The notes under the pieces: generated by a model
Told to the model about the DNA's origin: nothing
Databases searched by the model: none
What the model saw: only the letters and a program-made list of their open reading frames with translations
Shown: piece by piece, positions 5,616 through 12,015 of the stretch
How the letters are laid out: every line of letters begins with the position of its first letter
Numbering within the stretch: the stretch's first letter is position 1
Source of the DNA: Acidaminococcaceae bacterium UBA2453
GTDB taxonomy: Bacteria; Bacillota; Negativicutes; Acidaminococcales; Acidaminococcaceae
Length of the DNA: 12,015 bases
Assembly: GCA_002342505.1 (NCBI GenBank)
Contig: DDQB01000093.1
Coordinates: forward strand, 1 to 12,015
Reading direction: 5' to 3'
Translations under genes and position numbers: made by a program

Positions 5616-6368
5616 ATGAAAAAAATCACTGGTATCCTTGTATTGTTGTTTCTGATGGTCTGCAGTATGGCAACAGCCGCCCGTCCGGAATTCCGGTCAG
5701 ATGTCCGGGCTTCGAAATGGCTGCAGGTAGAGGATCGTTCCATTGAAACAAGGGATAAGGACGGACTGATCCTGAAGGTGCAATGGCCGGTATTTACTTC
5801 CAGAGACGCTTCCCATGGCCATCTGCTTTCCTCCCTCAAAAAAGAAAGCGATCAGACCCGCTCCTTTTTCGATAAAGATATCCGGGAATCAAAGGAACTG
5901 GCAGCCAAAGGAAACCGCGATATCCGCAACGGGCGCTGGCTCGTTTATGTAGAACTGGAACGGGATGACGCAAGGGTACTGAGCTTACTGGAGCGTTCCT
6001 TCCACAGGGATTTTGCCGGAGAACGGTGGGGCTACGGCGGGCTGAACTTTGATGCCAGAACCGGTAAAAAGTTAAGCAGTCTTGATGTGTTCAAGCTCTC
6101 GAAAGAAGAGCTGGCCGATACCCTGCTGGACCGGCTGGTAAAGAAATATGGATGGAACGTTTTGGGCGACAATCCCCGTAAGCTGATCCTGTCCAAAATT
6201 GACAGCAACGCTGACATGGAGTTCCTTCCCTGGGTGCTCACATCCGGTGGCGTGAACTTTTACTTCCGGACAGGAGATTTCCGTAACGGTTACGCGCCGC
6301 TCCCAATTTTCATCTCTTTCTATGATGAGCCGCATCTTTTCAACCGGAAGTACATGCTGAGCTATTGA
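5616..6368 (+). CDS. Exported DUF3298/RsiV-like domain protein
   Basis: This 250-residue protein has a clear Sec signal peptide (MKK, hydrophobic core, SMATA|ARP with cleavage near residue 21). The mature part has the hallmarks of DUF3298, the domain shared by the anti-sigma factor RsiV and PdaC-like proteins: YGGLNFDARTGKKLSSLDVF (140-159), a helical middle (KEELADTLLDRLVKKYGW), and a C-terminal GGVNFYFRTGDF followed by PLPIFISF (211-235). The segment ILKVQWPVF near residue 52 could be a short DUF4163-like start. There is no transmembrane helix beyond the signal, so it is not a membrane-anchored anti-sigma factor of the RsiV kind. A periplasmic location is inferred. It sits between two other exported proteins. 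Confidence 0.85.
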   Translation: MKKITGILVLLFLMVCSMATAARPEFRSDVRASKWLQVEDRSIETRDKDGLILKVQWPVFTSRDASHGHLLSSLKKESDQTRSFFDKDIRESKELAAKGNRDIRNGRWLVYVELERDDARVLSLLERSFHRDFAGERWGYGGLNFDARTGKKLSSLDVFKLSKEELADTLLDRLVKKYGWNVLGDNPRKLILSKIDSNADMEFLPWVLTSGGVNFYFRTGDFRNGYAPLPIFISFYDEPHLFNRKYMLSY

Positions 6369-6444
6369 AGATATGCAAACAGCAAAGAGAAGAAAGCGGG
6401 AAAGAAAAGATTTAACCGCTCATTTTAAAGAAAGGACGTGCAAC

Positions 6445-7017
6445 ATGCTGAAACGAATTTTTATTTTCCTTATGACGCTGATGCTGTTTACCGCTTGCGC
6501 TTTTGCGGAAGAATGGACATATCTGGGACGGTATGCAGCAAAAAATGATCTGTTTTATTTGCATACGACGGATGCGCTGATTTTAAATCATCTGTTCCCA
6601 TATAACTCCAAGTCAGCAGAGTCTCATCAGCAGTATGATGTGTACTACTTCCATGACCACAGTAAAGATGTTTATGAAGTTACCGAAGCTTATAATTCAA
6701 TTTCCATCCCCATCAATGCCAAAATTGTTCCGCTGAATATTTACGGAAAACCGATGATCAGCGACGGCGTGTTCTGCGGCCAGATTTTTTCTGATGTAAT
6801 CATTCAAAATGCCGGTATCTTTGAAGTGAGGCCGACCGCCTTTTTCATTACTGATTCTTCTACGAATAAAGAAATTTTCAGGGCTGCGGGTGAGATGCAG
6901 GGGCAGGCGCTGTACGCCGATACCGCTGCAGCAAAAATTGTAGAGATCACCGGTCCGCATAAAGGATGGGAAAGCCCCATTCAGGGTGCGCCGCTTTCCA
7001 TGTTCCAGCAACATTGA
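6445..7017 (+). CDS. Exported protein of unknown function, 190 aa
   Basis: The start at 6445 follows AAAGGACG and places a signal peptide at the N-terminus (MLKR, hydrophobic core, CAFA|EEW). A longer in-frame start at 6373 would put a highly charged arginine/lysine segment before the signal and has no ribosome site. FTAC before the cleavage region slightly resembles a lipobox, so a lipoprotein with Cys18 is possible, but the AFA|EE site is more typical. The mature 169 residues hold LGRYAAKNDLFYLHTTDA, a central QYDVYYFHDHSKDVYE and ITGPHKGWES. I recognise no family. It may be transcribed with the DUF3298-like gene, from which it is separated by 76 nt. Confidence 0.8.
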   Translation: MLKRIFIFLMTLMLFTACAFAEEWTYLGRYAAKNDLFYLHTTDALILNHLFPYNSKSAESHQQYDVYYFHDHSKDVYEVTEAYNSISIPINAKIVPLNIYGKPMISDGVFCGQIFSDVIIQNAGIFEVRPTAFFITDSSTNKEIFRAAGEMQGQALYADTAAAKIVEITGPHKGWESPIQGAPLSMFQQH

Positions 7018-7109
7018 TATGAGTTATGGGGACAGAACGTGCAAATACCATGCATACAAGAATATTTACAGTTAAATTTTTTTAAATATAAAGAAACAGA
7101 GGGATAACA
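7018..7109 (+). other. 92-nt spacer before the aldolase gene
   Basis: AT-rich towards its end, with a purine-rich AGAGGGA ribosome site just before the TTG start at 7110. No clear promoter hexamers or terminator hairpin were found. Confidence 0.4.
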
Positions 7110-7841
7110 TTGGACAGAGAAATTACGGATAAAGTCTGCCGGGCCGTGGTGGACGCAGGGCTTTCCCTTGCGAACTCCAGCATGACCGTCGGCACCTACG
7201 GAAACATCAGTTGCCGGGTAGATGAAAATACCATCGCTATCACACCGTCAGGCCGCGATTATGAACAGCTTACGCCGTCCGACATTGTAATTGTGAATAT
7301 GGAAGGCGCTGTGTTGGAAATGGGCGATCCGAATGAAAGAAAAACCGTTGATACCGGCGCCGACGCCAAAGGTTCTGCGGTTCCATTGCGCCCTTCTTCC
7401 GAATTGTCGCTGCATCTGGCAATTTACAGACATTTTCCGGAGGCCCGGGCCATTGTGCACACCCACAGCATATATGCCAGCGCGCTGGCCGCCGCCCATA
7501 AAGATCTGCCGGCGATCGTAGAAGACCTGACGCAGATTGTAGGAGGCGGAGTGCGTTGTACAGAATACACGCTGGCCGGAACCGAAGAATTGGGTCGGCG
7601 GGCCGTGGAAGCCATGGAAGGCGGACGCAGCGCCGCACTGCTGGCCAATCATGGCGCGGTATGCTGGGGACGGAACATGAAAGAAGCGCTGACTACGGCA
7701 GAAATCCTGGAAAAGGGAGCGCAGATTTATTGCATTGCCCATTCCTTTGGAACGCCGTTTCCCCTGAACGATAAAATCGCCCGCACGTTGCACGAATTTT
7801 ATTTAAAGCACTACAGCAAGCGGCAACGGGGCGAAGAATAA
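7110..7841 (+). CDS. Class II aldolase/adducin family protein (FucA/Ald2-like)
   Basis: A zinc-dependent class II aldolase, cytosolic, 243 residues with a TTG start preceded by AGAGGGA. The phosphate-binding GTYGNIS (28-34) and ITPSGRDY (44-51), the catalytic Glu98 in RPSSELSLH, the zinc ligands His117 and His119 in VHTHS and the third zinc ligand His181 in LANHGAV are all present. L-fuculose-1-phosphate aldolase and 5-methylthioribulose/5-deoxyribulose-1-phosphate aldolase (Ald2) share this scaffold and cleave ketose-1-phosphates to DHAP and an aldehyde. MtnB dehydratase and RhaD-like enzymes are alternatives. Pairing with mtaD and the presence of mtnA favour the Ald2 role. Compared with FucA there is an extra polar loop of about 18 residues (about 72-91) just before the catalytic segment. 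mtaD follows after a 67-nt gap, so the two probably form an operon. Confidence 0.9.
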   Translation: MDREITDKVCRAVVDAGLSLANSSMTVGTYGNISCRVDENTIAITPSGRDYEQLTPSDIVIVNMEGAVLEMGDPNERKTVDTGADAKGSAVPLRPSSELSLHLAIYRHFPEARAIVHTHSIYASALAAAHKDLPAIVEDLTQIVGGGVRCTEYTLAGTEELGRRAVEAMEGGRSAALLANHGAVCWGRNMKEALTTAEILEKGAQIYCIAHSFGTPFPLNDKIARTLHEFYLKHYSKRQRGEE

Positions 7842-7908
7842 CTTTTTAGGGATCCGTAAAAACAAATTGCTTTTCAGAAAAAATATTTTGAAAGAAGGGA
7901 ATTTTTGT

Positions 7909-9195
7909 ATGAGCAAAATTTTAATCAGCAACGTGGAAATTGTCACCGACGGTCCCGCATATGAAAAAAAATTCATCGGCATTGATGGTAATAATATTTC
8001 ATATATCGGAAGGGAAAAACCAAAAGGATATGAGGATGCCTGCCAGATCGACGGCTCCGGAAAACTGGCGGCGCCTGGTATGGTGAACGCCCACACCCAC
8101 ATCGCCATGTGCCTTTTGCGCAGTTACGCCGACGACATGGCGCTGATGGACTGGCTGCAGAACAAGGTTTGGCCCGCGGAAGCCGGGTTACAGAAAGGCG
8201 ACTGTTATGTAGGAACGCAGCTGGGCATTCTGGAAATGCTGAAAAGCGGAACTACGGCCTACGCCGATATGTACTTCTTCATGGACGAAACGGCGCAGGC
8301 TTCCAGTGAAGCAGGTATCCGCGCCTGCCTGTCCCGGGGTCTTATGGGCGACAAATACGATAAAGAAGATGAACGGATGAAAGAAAATATACAGTTATAT
8401 AAAGACTGGAACGGAAAAGACGACGGCCTGATCACCGTCATGCTGGGACCCCACGCTCCTTACACCTGCGGCACGGACTATCTGAAAATGTTAGTGGACG
8501 CCGCCGGGGCTCTTGGCTGCGAACTGCACATGCATCTGGCGGAAACGGAACAGGAAGTAAAAGACTGCGTGAAAAATTTTGGCATGACTCCCATTAAATA
8601 CGCAGACAGCCTCGGCATCTTGGACAGAGGCTGCCTGATTGCCCACGGCGTCTGGGTAACAGAAGAAGAGATGGACATTATGGCTGCTAAAAAAGCAAGG
8701 GTGGCCCACAATCCGCAAAGCAATTTAAAATTGGCCAGCGGCATTGCACCGGTGGAAAAAATGCTGGCGAAAGGTATCACCGTCGGTCTCGGCACGGACG
8801 GCGCCACCAGCAACAACAATCTGGACATGCTGGAAGAAACCCGTCTGGCCGCTATGCTGCACAAAGGTGTAACATACGATCCGCTGTGCATTCCGGCCGC
8901 GACAGCCTGGGACATGGCCACATACCAGGGAGCCAGATGCCTCGGCTATGACAAGTTAGGAAAGATTGAAGAAGGATGGCTGGCCGATATCGTTTTATAT
9001 AATATGGACAAACCATACTGGCATCCGCGGCACGACCGCATGAGCCAGCTGGTGTATGCCGCCAATGCCAACGATGCGGACACAGTCATCATCAACGGCA
9101 AAGTAGTCATGGAAAAAGGCGAAGTGAAAGCGCTGGATACAGAAAAAATTTATTTTGAAGCTGATAAAATTTCCAAAAGGCTGACCGGGAAATAA
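7909..9195 (+). CDS. mtaD: 5'-methylthioadenosine / S-adenosylhomocysteine deaminase
   Basis: An amidohydrolase that deaminates MTA, SAH and often 5'-deoxyadenosine to the matching inosine derivatives. The ATG at 7909 is chosen because AAGGGA (7895-7900) precedes it; an in-frame TTG at 7867 would add 14 residues without a ribosome site. The protein has 428 residues. Visible metal and catalytic residues are His62 and His64 in NAHTH, PHAPYTCG (181-188), His209 and Glu212 in HMHLAE, His246 in IAHGVW and Asp297 in LGTDGATSNNNLD. NPQSNLKLASG (268-278) matches the segment following the fourth strand in the Thermotoga enzyme TM0936. The C-terminal part returns to the beta-sandwich (ADIVLYN, DTVIINGKVVMEKG). 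Chlorohydrolase/guanine deaminase annotations are less likely given the genomic partners. Confidence 0.94.
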   Translation: MSKILISNVEIVTDGPAYEKKFIGIDGNNISYIGREKPKGYEDACQIDGSGKLAAPGMVNAHTHIAMCLLRSYADDMALMDWLQNKVWPAEAGLQKGDCYVGTQLGILEMLKSGTTAYADMYFFMDETAQASSEAGIRACLSRGLMGDKYDKEDERMKENIQLYKDWNGKDDGLITVMLGPHAPYTCGTDYLKMLVDAAGALGCELHMHLAETEQEVKDCVKNFGMTPIKYADSLGILDRGCLIAHGVWVTEEEMDIMAAKKARVAHNPQSNLKLASGIAPVEKMLAKGITVGLGTDGATSNNNLDMLEETRLAAMLHKGVTYDPLCIPAATAWDMATYQGARCLGYDKLGKIEEGWLADIVLYNMDKPYWHPRHDRMSQLVYAANANDADTVIINGKVVMEKGEVKALDTEKIYFEADKISKRLTGK

Positions 9196-9202
9196 TAGCG
9201 AA

Positions 9203-9278
9203 AAGGAACCGCTGATTAAACGTGTTTGTGCGATTGCCGCAGGCGTTTTGCGTACAGACGAATGAATCAGCAGTTCCT
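9203..9278 (+). repeat. REP/MITE-like palindromic element, copy 1
   Basis: The arms AGGAACCGCTGATT (9204-9217) and AATCAGCAGTTCCT (9265-9278) pair over 14 positions with one mismatch. Inside them, 9221-9232 pairs with 9251-9260, with a two-base bulge and two wobble pairs. No T-run follows the outer stem, so it is not a standard terminator, although it begins only 8 nt after the mtaD stop. A related element lies at 9375-9440. Confidence 0.65.
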
Positions 9279-9319
9279 ATAACAAAATTAAACTTTTTCG
9301 TTCATAAATTTATTAAAAC

Positions 9320-9354
9320 TTGACACTGCAAAAATGCAAAAAAAGTATTATAAT
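9320..9354 (+). promoter_or_regulatory. Promoter-like sequence upstream of nfnA with an overlong spacer
   Basis: TTGACA (9320-9325) is a perfect -35 hexamer. TATTAT (9346-9351) and TATAAT (9349-9354) are candidate -10 hexamers at spacings of 20 and 23 bp, against the usual 17. The spacer contains TGCAAAAA twice. A start near 9361 would give a leader of about 113 nt carrying the second palindromic element. Confidence 0.5.
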
Positions 9355-9374
9355 AAAATAGTGCGAAGAGTTTT

Positions 9375-9440
9375 AAGGAAGTGCTGATTCAATGAGTTTA
9401 TGCGCGACGAAAAACTGCAGACGACTGCGTCAGTGTTTCC
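9375..9440 (+). repeat. REP/MITE-like palindromic element, copy 2
   Basis: Positions 9375-9404 match 9203-9232 at 24 of 30 positions. GGAAGTGCTGATTCA (9377-9391) matches the reverse complement of the right arm of copy 1 at 14 of 15. The left end pairs with GTCAGTGTTTCC (9429-9440) over 12 positions, counting four G-T wobbles. It lies in the leader of nfnA, which ends in a purine-rich GAAA/GAAG run containing the ribosome site. Confidence 0.6.
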
Positions 9441-9473
9441 GAAAGAAAGAAGGAAAGAAGGAAGAGAATCATC

Positions 9474-10313
9474 ATGGCAAAAATTTTAGACAAAAAAAAG
9501 TTGTCTCCTGTTGTGTATGAATTGGAAATCGACGCGCCGCTCATCGCGCGCAAGTGCAAACCCGGACAGTTCGTCATCGTGTTATCCGATCCGGAAAGCG
9601 AACGCGTTCCGTTCACGATTGCGGATTTTGACCGGGAAAAAGGAACGATCATCATGGTCATCCAGGTGGTAGGGAATACCTCCCGTCATCTCTGCGAAGA
9701 TTTTGAAGTGGGGGACGAATGGGATAACATCGTCGGCCCGTTAGGCCAGCCTTCCGAAATGAAAAATTTCGGAACCGTCGTCTGCATCGGCGGCGGAGTA
9801 GGCGTCGCTCCGGTCTATCCGATCACCCGCGCTTATAAAGAACAGGGAAACAAGGTCATCTCCATCATCGGGGGACGGAATAAAGATCTGGTAATGTGGG
9901 AAGACCGCATGCGCGCCGCCAGCGACGAACTGATCGTCTGCACCGACGACGGAAGCTACGGAAAGAAAGGTTTTGTTACCGACCCGCTGAAAGAAATGCT
10001 GGAACGGGGCGAAAAGATTGATTACGTTATCGCCATCGGCCCGGTGGTCATGATGAAGAACGTAGCCCGTACCACGGAACCGTATCATGTGCGCACCGTG
10101 GTCAGCCTGAATACGATTATGGTAGACGGCACCGGCATGTGCGGCGGCTGCCGCGTCTTGGTAGGCGGCGAAAACAAATTCGCCTGTGTGGACGGTCCGG
10201 AATTTGACGCGCACAAAGTGAACTTTGACAACCTGCTGGAACGGCAGATCATGTACAAAGATCAGGAATCGGTAGAATGGAGTTGCGGAGGTGCCTGCAA
10301 ATGCTTAAAGTAA
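9474..10313 (+). CDS. nfnA: NfnA: small subunit of NADH-dependent ferredoxin:NADP+ oxidoreductase
   Basis: A 279-residue flavoprotein of the ferredoxin reductase/PyrK type. It has an N-terminal FAD-binding barrel with RVPFTIAD (44-51) and GNTSRHL (67-73), an NAD-binding domain with CIGGGVGVAPVYP (104-116), and a C-terminal [2Fe-2S] site in VDGTGMCGGCRV with a later FAC (Asp218, Cys223, Cys226, Cys238). One Asp plus three Cys ligands is the pattern known for NfnA and differs from the four-Cys site of PyrK, which supports NfnA over a dihydroorotate dehydrogenase subunit. With NfnB it exchanges electrons between NADH, NADPH and reduced ferredoxin by flavin bifurcation. The start follows AAGGAAG (9458-9464). 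The C-terminus carries an unusual CGGACKC tail encoded over the nfnB ribosome site. Confidence 0.92.
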   Translation: MAKILDKKKLSPVVYELEIDAPLIARKCKPGQFVIVLSDPESERVPFTIADFDREKGTIIMVIQVVGNTSRHLCEDFEVGDEWDNIVGPLGQPSEMKNFGTVVCIGGGVGVAPVYPITRAYKEQGNKVISIIGGRNKDLVMWEDRMRAASDELIVCTDDGSYGKKGFVTDPLKEMLERGEKIDYVIAIGPVVMMKNVARTTEPYHVRTVVSLNTIMVDGTGMCGGCRVLVGGENKFACVDGPEFDAHKVNFDNLLERQIMYKDQESVEWSCGGACKCLK

Positions 10314-11692
10314 ACCGTCATGCAATGCCGGAACAGCCGGCAGAAGTTCGTCGTCATAATTTTGAAGAAGTGGCGCTGGGTTATGATGAAGCCACCGCAA
10401 TCGAAGAAGCAAAACGCTGCCTGAACTGCCCGAAGCCCCGCTGCGTGGAAGGCTGTCCCGTCAATATTTATATCCCGAAATTTATTCACGCGGTATCGGA
10501 AGGAGATTTCGCTTCCGCCATTAAGATCATTAAAGAAAAAAGCAGTCTGCCTGCTGTATGCGGTCGCGTATGTCCGCAGGAAAAGCAGTGCGAGAGCCGC
10601 TGCGTATTAGGCATCAAAGGCGAACCGGTGGCAATCGGCCGGCTGGAACGTTTTGTGGCGGATTACGCCCGGGAACACGGCCTGGACAAAATCGATGCCG
10701 ACGCTAAAATTGAAAAGAACGGTAAGAAAGTTGCCATCGTTGGTTCCGGTCCTTCCGGCCTGGCCTGCGCCGGCGTACTGGCCCAGAAAGGCTACGATGT
10801 TACGATTTTTGAAATTTTACATGCGGCTGGCGGCGTATTAATGTATGGCATTCCCCAGTTCCGTCTGCCGAAGGAAATCGTACAGCACGAAATCGAAGGC
10901 CTGAAACAGATGGGCGTCCATGTGATGACCAATGCCGTCATCGGCCGTACCTTCACCATTGACGAACTGATGAAAGAAGAAGGCTTCGACGCGGTATATA
11001 TCGGAACCGGCGCCGGCCTGCCTCACTTCATGCATATTGAAGGGGAAGAACTGAACGGGGTTTACGCGGCCAACGAATTCCTGACCCGCGTTAATTTAAT
11101 GAAAGCTTACACATTCCCGAAAGCCGCCACTCCGGTTTATATCGGTAAAAAAGTGGCCGTCGTAGGCGGCGGCAATGTGGCGATGGACGCAGCCCGCACC
11201 GCTATGCGTTTAGGCGCGGAACATGTGTATATCGTGTATCGCCGCGGCGAAGATGAATTGCCGGCCCGCAAGGAAGAAGTAGGGCATGCCAAAGAAGAAG
11301 GCATCGAATTCTATCTGCTGAACAATCCGATACGTGTGGTCGGCAACGACAAAGGCTGGGTCACCGGACTGGAATGCGTGAAGATGGAACTGGGAGAACC
11401 GGACGCATCCGGACGACGTTCCCCGGTTGCGGTAAAAGACAGCAACCATATTCTGGAAGTAGATGAAGTCGTCATGGCCATCGGGCAAGGACCGAACCCG
11501 CTCATTCACCAGACCACGCCGGATCTTGAAGTGAACAAACGCGGCAACATCGTGGCCGATGAAAACGGAGCCACCAGCATGCCGGGCGTATATGCCGGCG
11601 GCGATATCGTGACCGGCGCGGCAACCGTAATTTCTGCTATGGGCGCAGGCAAAAAAGCCGCTGCGGCCATCGACGAATATCTGATGAAATAA
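10301..11692 (+). CDS. nfnB: NfnB: large subunit, glutamate-synthase-small-subunit-like bifurcating flavoprotein
   Basis: The start at 10301 is chosen because GCGGAGGT (10285-10292) sits 8 nt upstream; the in-frame ATG at 10277 lacks such a site. The product has 463 residues and overlaps nfnA by 13 nt. The N-terminal ferredoxin-like part carries eight cysteines for two [4Fe-4S] clusters (Cys40, 43, 48, 52, 87, 91, 97 and 101). A FAD Rossmann motif VAIVGSGPSGLA lies at 144-155, an NADP-type domain VAVVGGGNVAMDAAR at 285-299 with RRGEDELPAR, and the C-terminal FAD contact YAGGDIVTGAATV at 431-443. GltD of NADPH-glutamate synthase shares this layout. The overlapping NfnA partner, and the absence of a large gltB here, point to NfnB, which holds the bifurcating FAD. 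Confidence 0.93.
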   Translation: MLKVNRHAMPEQPAEVRRHNFEEVALGYDEATAIEEAKRCLNCPKPRCVEGCPVNIYIPKFIHAVSEGDFASAIKIIKEKSSLPAVCGRVCPQEKQCESRCVLGIKGEPVAIGRLERFVADYAREHGLDKIDADAKIEKNGKKVAIVGSGPSGLACAGVLAQKGYDVTIFEILHAAGGVLMYGIPQFRLPKEIVQHEIEGLKQMGVHVMTNAVIGRTFTIDELMKEEGFDAVYIGTGAGLPHFMHIEGEELNGVYAANEFLTRVNLMKAYTFPKAATPVYIGKKVAVVGGGNVAMDAARTAMRLGAEHVYIVYRRGEDELPARKEEVGHAKEEGIEFYLLNNPIRVVGNDKGWVTGLECVKMELGEPDASGRRSPVAVKDSNHILEVDEVVMAIGQGPNPLIHQTTPDLEVNKRGNIVADENGATSMPGVYAGGDIVTGAATVISAMGAGKKAAAAIDEYLMK

Positions 11693-11759
11693 AGAACCAC
11701 CACTTTCCTACGTTCAGATTTATTTCTTTGAATCTTAATCTTTAATGGGGGCTTCTCGA
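11693..11759 (+). other. 67-nt spacer after nfnB
   Basis: No strong terminator. AGATT and AATCT at 11717-11735 could form a weak 5-bp stem. TGGGGG (11746-11751) may be the ribosome site of the next gene, but it is atypical. Confidence 0.35.
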
Positions 11760-12015
11760 ATGAAAAAAAATCTTTCTGCTGTTATGACATCGTTGATCGT
11801 GTTAGGTTGTGCCTTTCCTGTCCTGGCAGCGCCAAAAAATGTTTACACCGACGCCGACTCCGGTTTTTCCGTACAGACGGCCAACCCGCTGATTGAATAT
11901 GCATCCCGTCACAGTTACGGATTTCAGGAAAACAACAGCGCTACCGACAGCTTCAATTCCGTTGTGGCGATTCCCGCGGAAGTCGTAACAAAGAAAACCG
12001 GCGCACCGTTTTCCC
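11760..12015 (+). CDS. Exported protein of unknown function, N-terminal 85 residues (partial)
   Basis: The gene runs off the right edge in frame with no stop. It opens MKKNLSAVMTSLIVLGCAF and continues PVLAAPKN, a Sec signal with a likely signal peptidase I site PVLA|APK. VLGC inside the core slightly resembles a lipobox, but the downstream AXA-type site is better placed. The mature start (YTDADSGFSVQTANPLIEYA, then SRHSYGFQENNSATDSFNS) is polar and serine/asparagine-rich and matches no family I recognise. The start codon follows TGGGGG rather than the usual AGGAGG. Confidence 0.7.
   Translation, partial: MKKNLSAVMTSLIVLGCAFPVLAAPKNVYTDADSGFSVQTANPLIEYASRHSYGFQENNSATDSFNSVVAIPAEVVTKKTGAPFS

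Noticed and set aside
6373..6444. N-terminal extension of the 190-aa exported protein
   Set aside because: It would place a highly basic segment before an obvious signal peptide and has no ribosome site, while AAAGGACG precedes the ATG at 6445.
7248..7793. 181-residue open frame on the - strand
   Set aside because: It lies wholly inside the aldolase gene, which has complete catalytic motifs. The antisense product is low in recognisable motifs and has no ribosome site.
9203..9278. Rho-independent terminator for mtaD
   Set aside because: The hairpin is strong but has no T-run after it, and a related copy lies downstream, so a repeat element is the better description. Termination here remains possible.
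9474..10313. PyrK, the dihydroorotate dehydrogenase electron-transfer subunit
   Set aside because: The cluster motif has the Asp-plus-three-Cys pattern of NfnA, and the partner gene is NfnB-like rather than pyrD.
1..12015. CRISPR array, phage, transposase, toxin-antitoxin or classic defence island
   Set aside because: I saw no regularly spaced repeats, recombinase or nuclease motifs. The window is dominated by metabolic and exported-protein genes.

Overview
The window reads as chromosomal DNA of an anaerobic bacterium. All genes lie on the + strand, have purine-rich Shine-Dalgarno sites and are tightly packed. The best guess is a diderm Firmicute of the Negativicutes (Acidaminococcus/Megasphaera/Dialister/Phascolarctobacterium-like). 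This rests on a short Thermotoga/archaeal-type AhcY, an MtaD-type deaminase, an electron-bifurcating NfnAB pair and several small exported proteins with Sec signals. It is inferred from protein character, not from a marker gene.

Layout. (1) 41-2538: mtnA and ahcY, translationally coupled with a 13-nt overlap and followed by a terminator-like hairpin. (2) 2539-4435: an extended -10 promoter and a leader hairpin, then a PPC/DUF296 protein, an EamA/DMT transporter and a small YrhB-like protein. A 29-nt near-identical direct repeat brackets the last two. (3) 4436-6444: an unusual 334-nt intergenic stretch with two hairpins and short repeats, then two exported proteins, one recognisable as DUF3298-like; the first of these genes is AT-rich. 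(4) 6445-7017: a third exported orphan protein. (5) 7110-9195: a class II aldolase followed by mtaD (MTA/SAH deaminase). (6) 9196-9473: an intergenic region with two copies of a REP/MITE-like palindromic element around a promoter-like sequence. (7) 9474-11692: nfnA-nfnB, again overlapping by 13 nt. (8) 11760-end: the first 85 codons of another exported protein.

The main biological theme is recycling of S-adenosylmethionine by-products without oxygen. MtaD can deaminate MTA, SAH and 5'-deoxyadenosine. AhcY-type enzymes split SAH (or, in one known subgroup, S-inosylhomocysteine) to homocysteine. MtnA isomerises methylthioribose-1-phosphate (or 5-deoxyribose-1-phosphate). A class II aldolase of the FucA/Ald2 type could cleave the resulting ketose-1-phosphate to DHAP plus an aldehyde (the DHAP shunt). 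The nucleoside phosphorylase needed to link MtaD to MtnA is not in the window; the sequence begins immediately upstream of mtnA, so it may lie just outside.

The most distinctive sequence features are a roughly 60-residue Lys/Asn-rich insertion inside MtnA, the 29-nt repeat bracketing the transporter module, and the paired palindromic elements upstream of nfnA. I did not find a CRISPR array, rRNA, tRNA, transposase, phage gene or obvious defence system.
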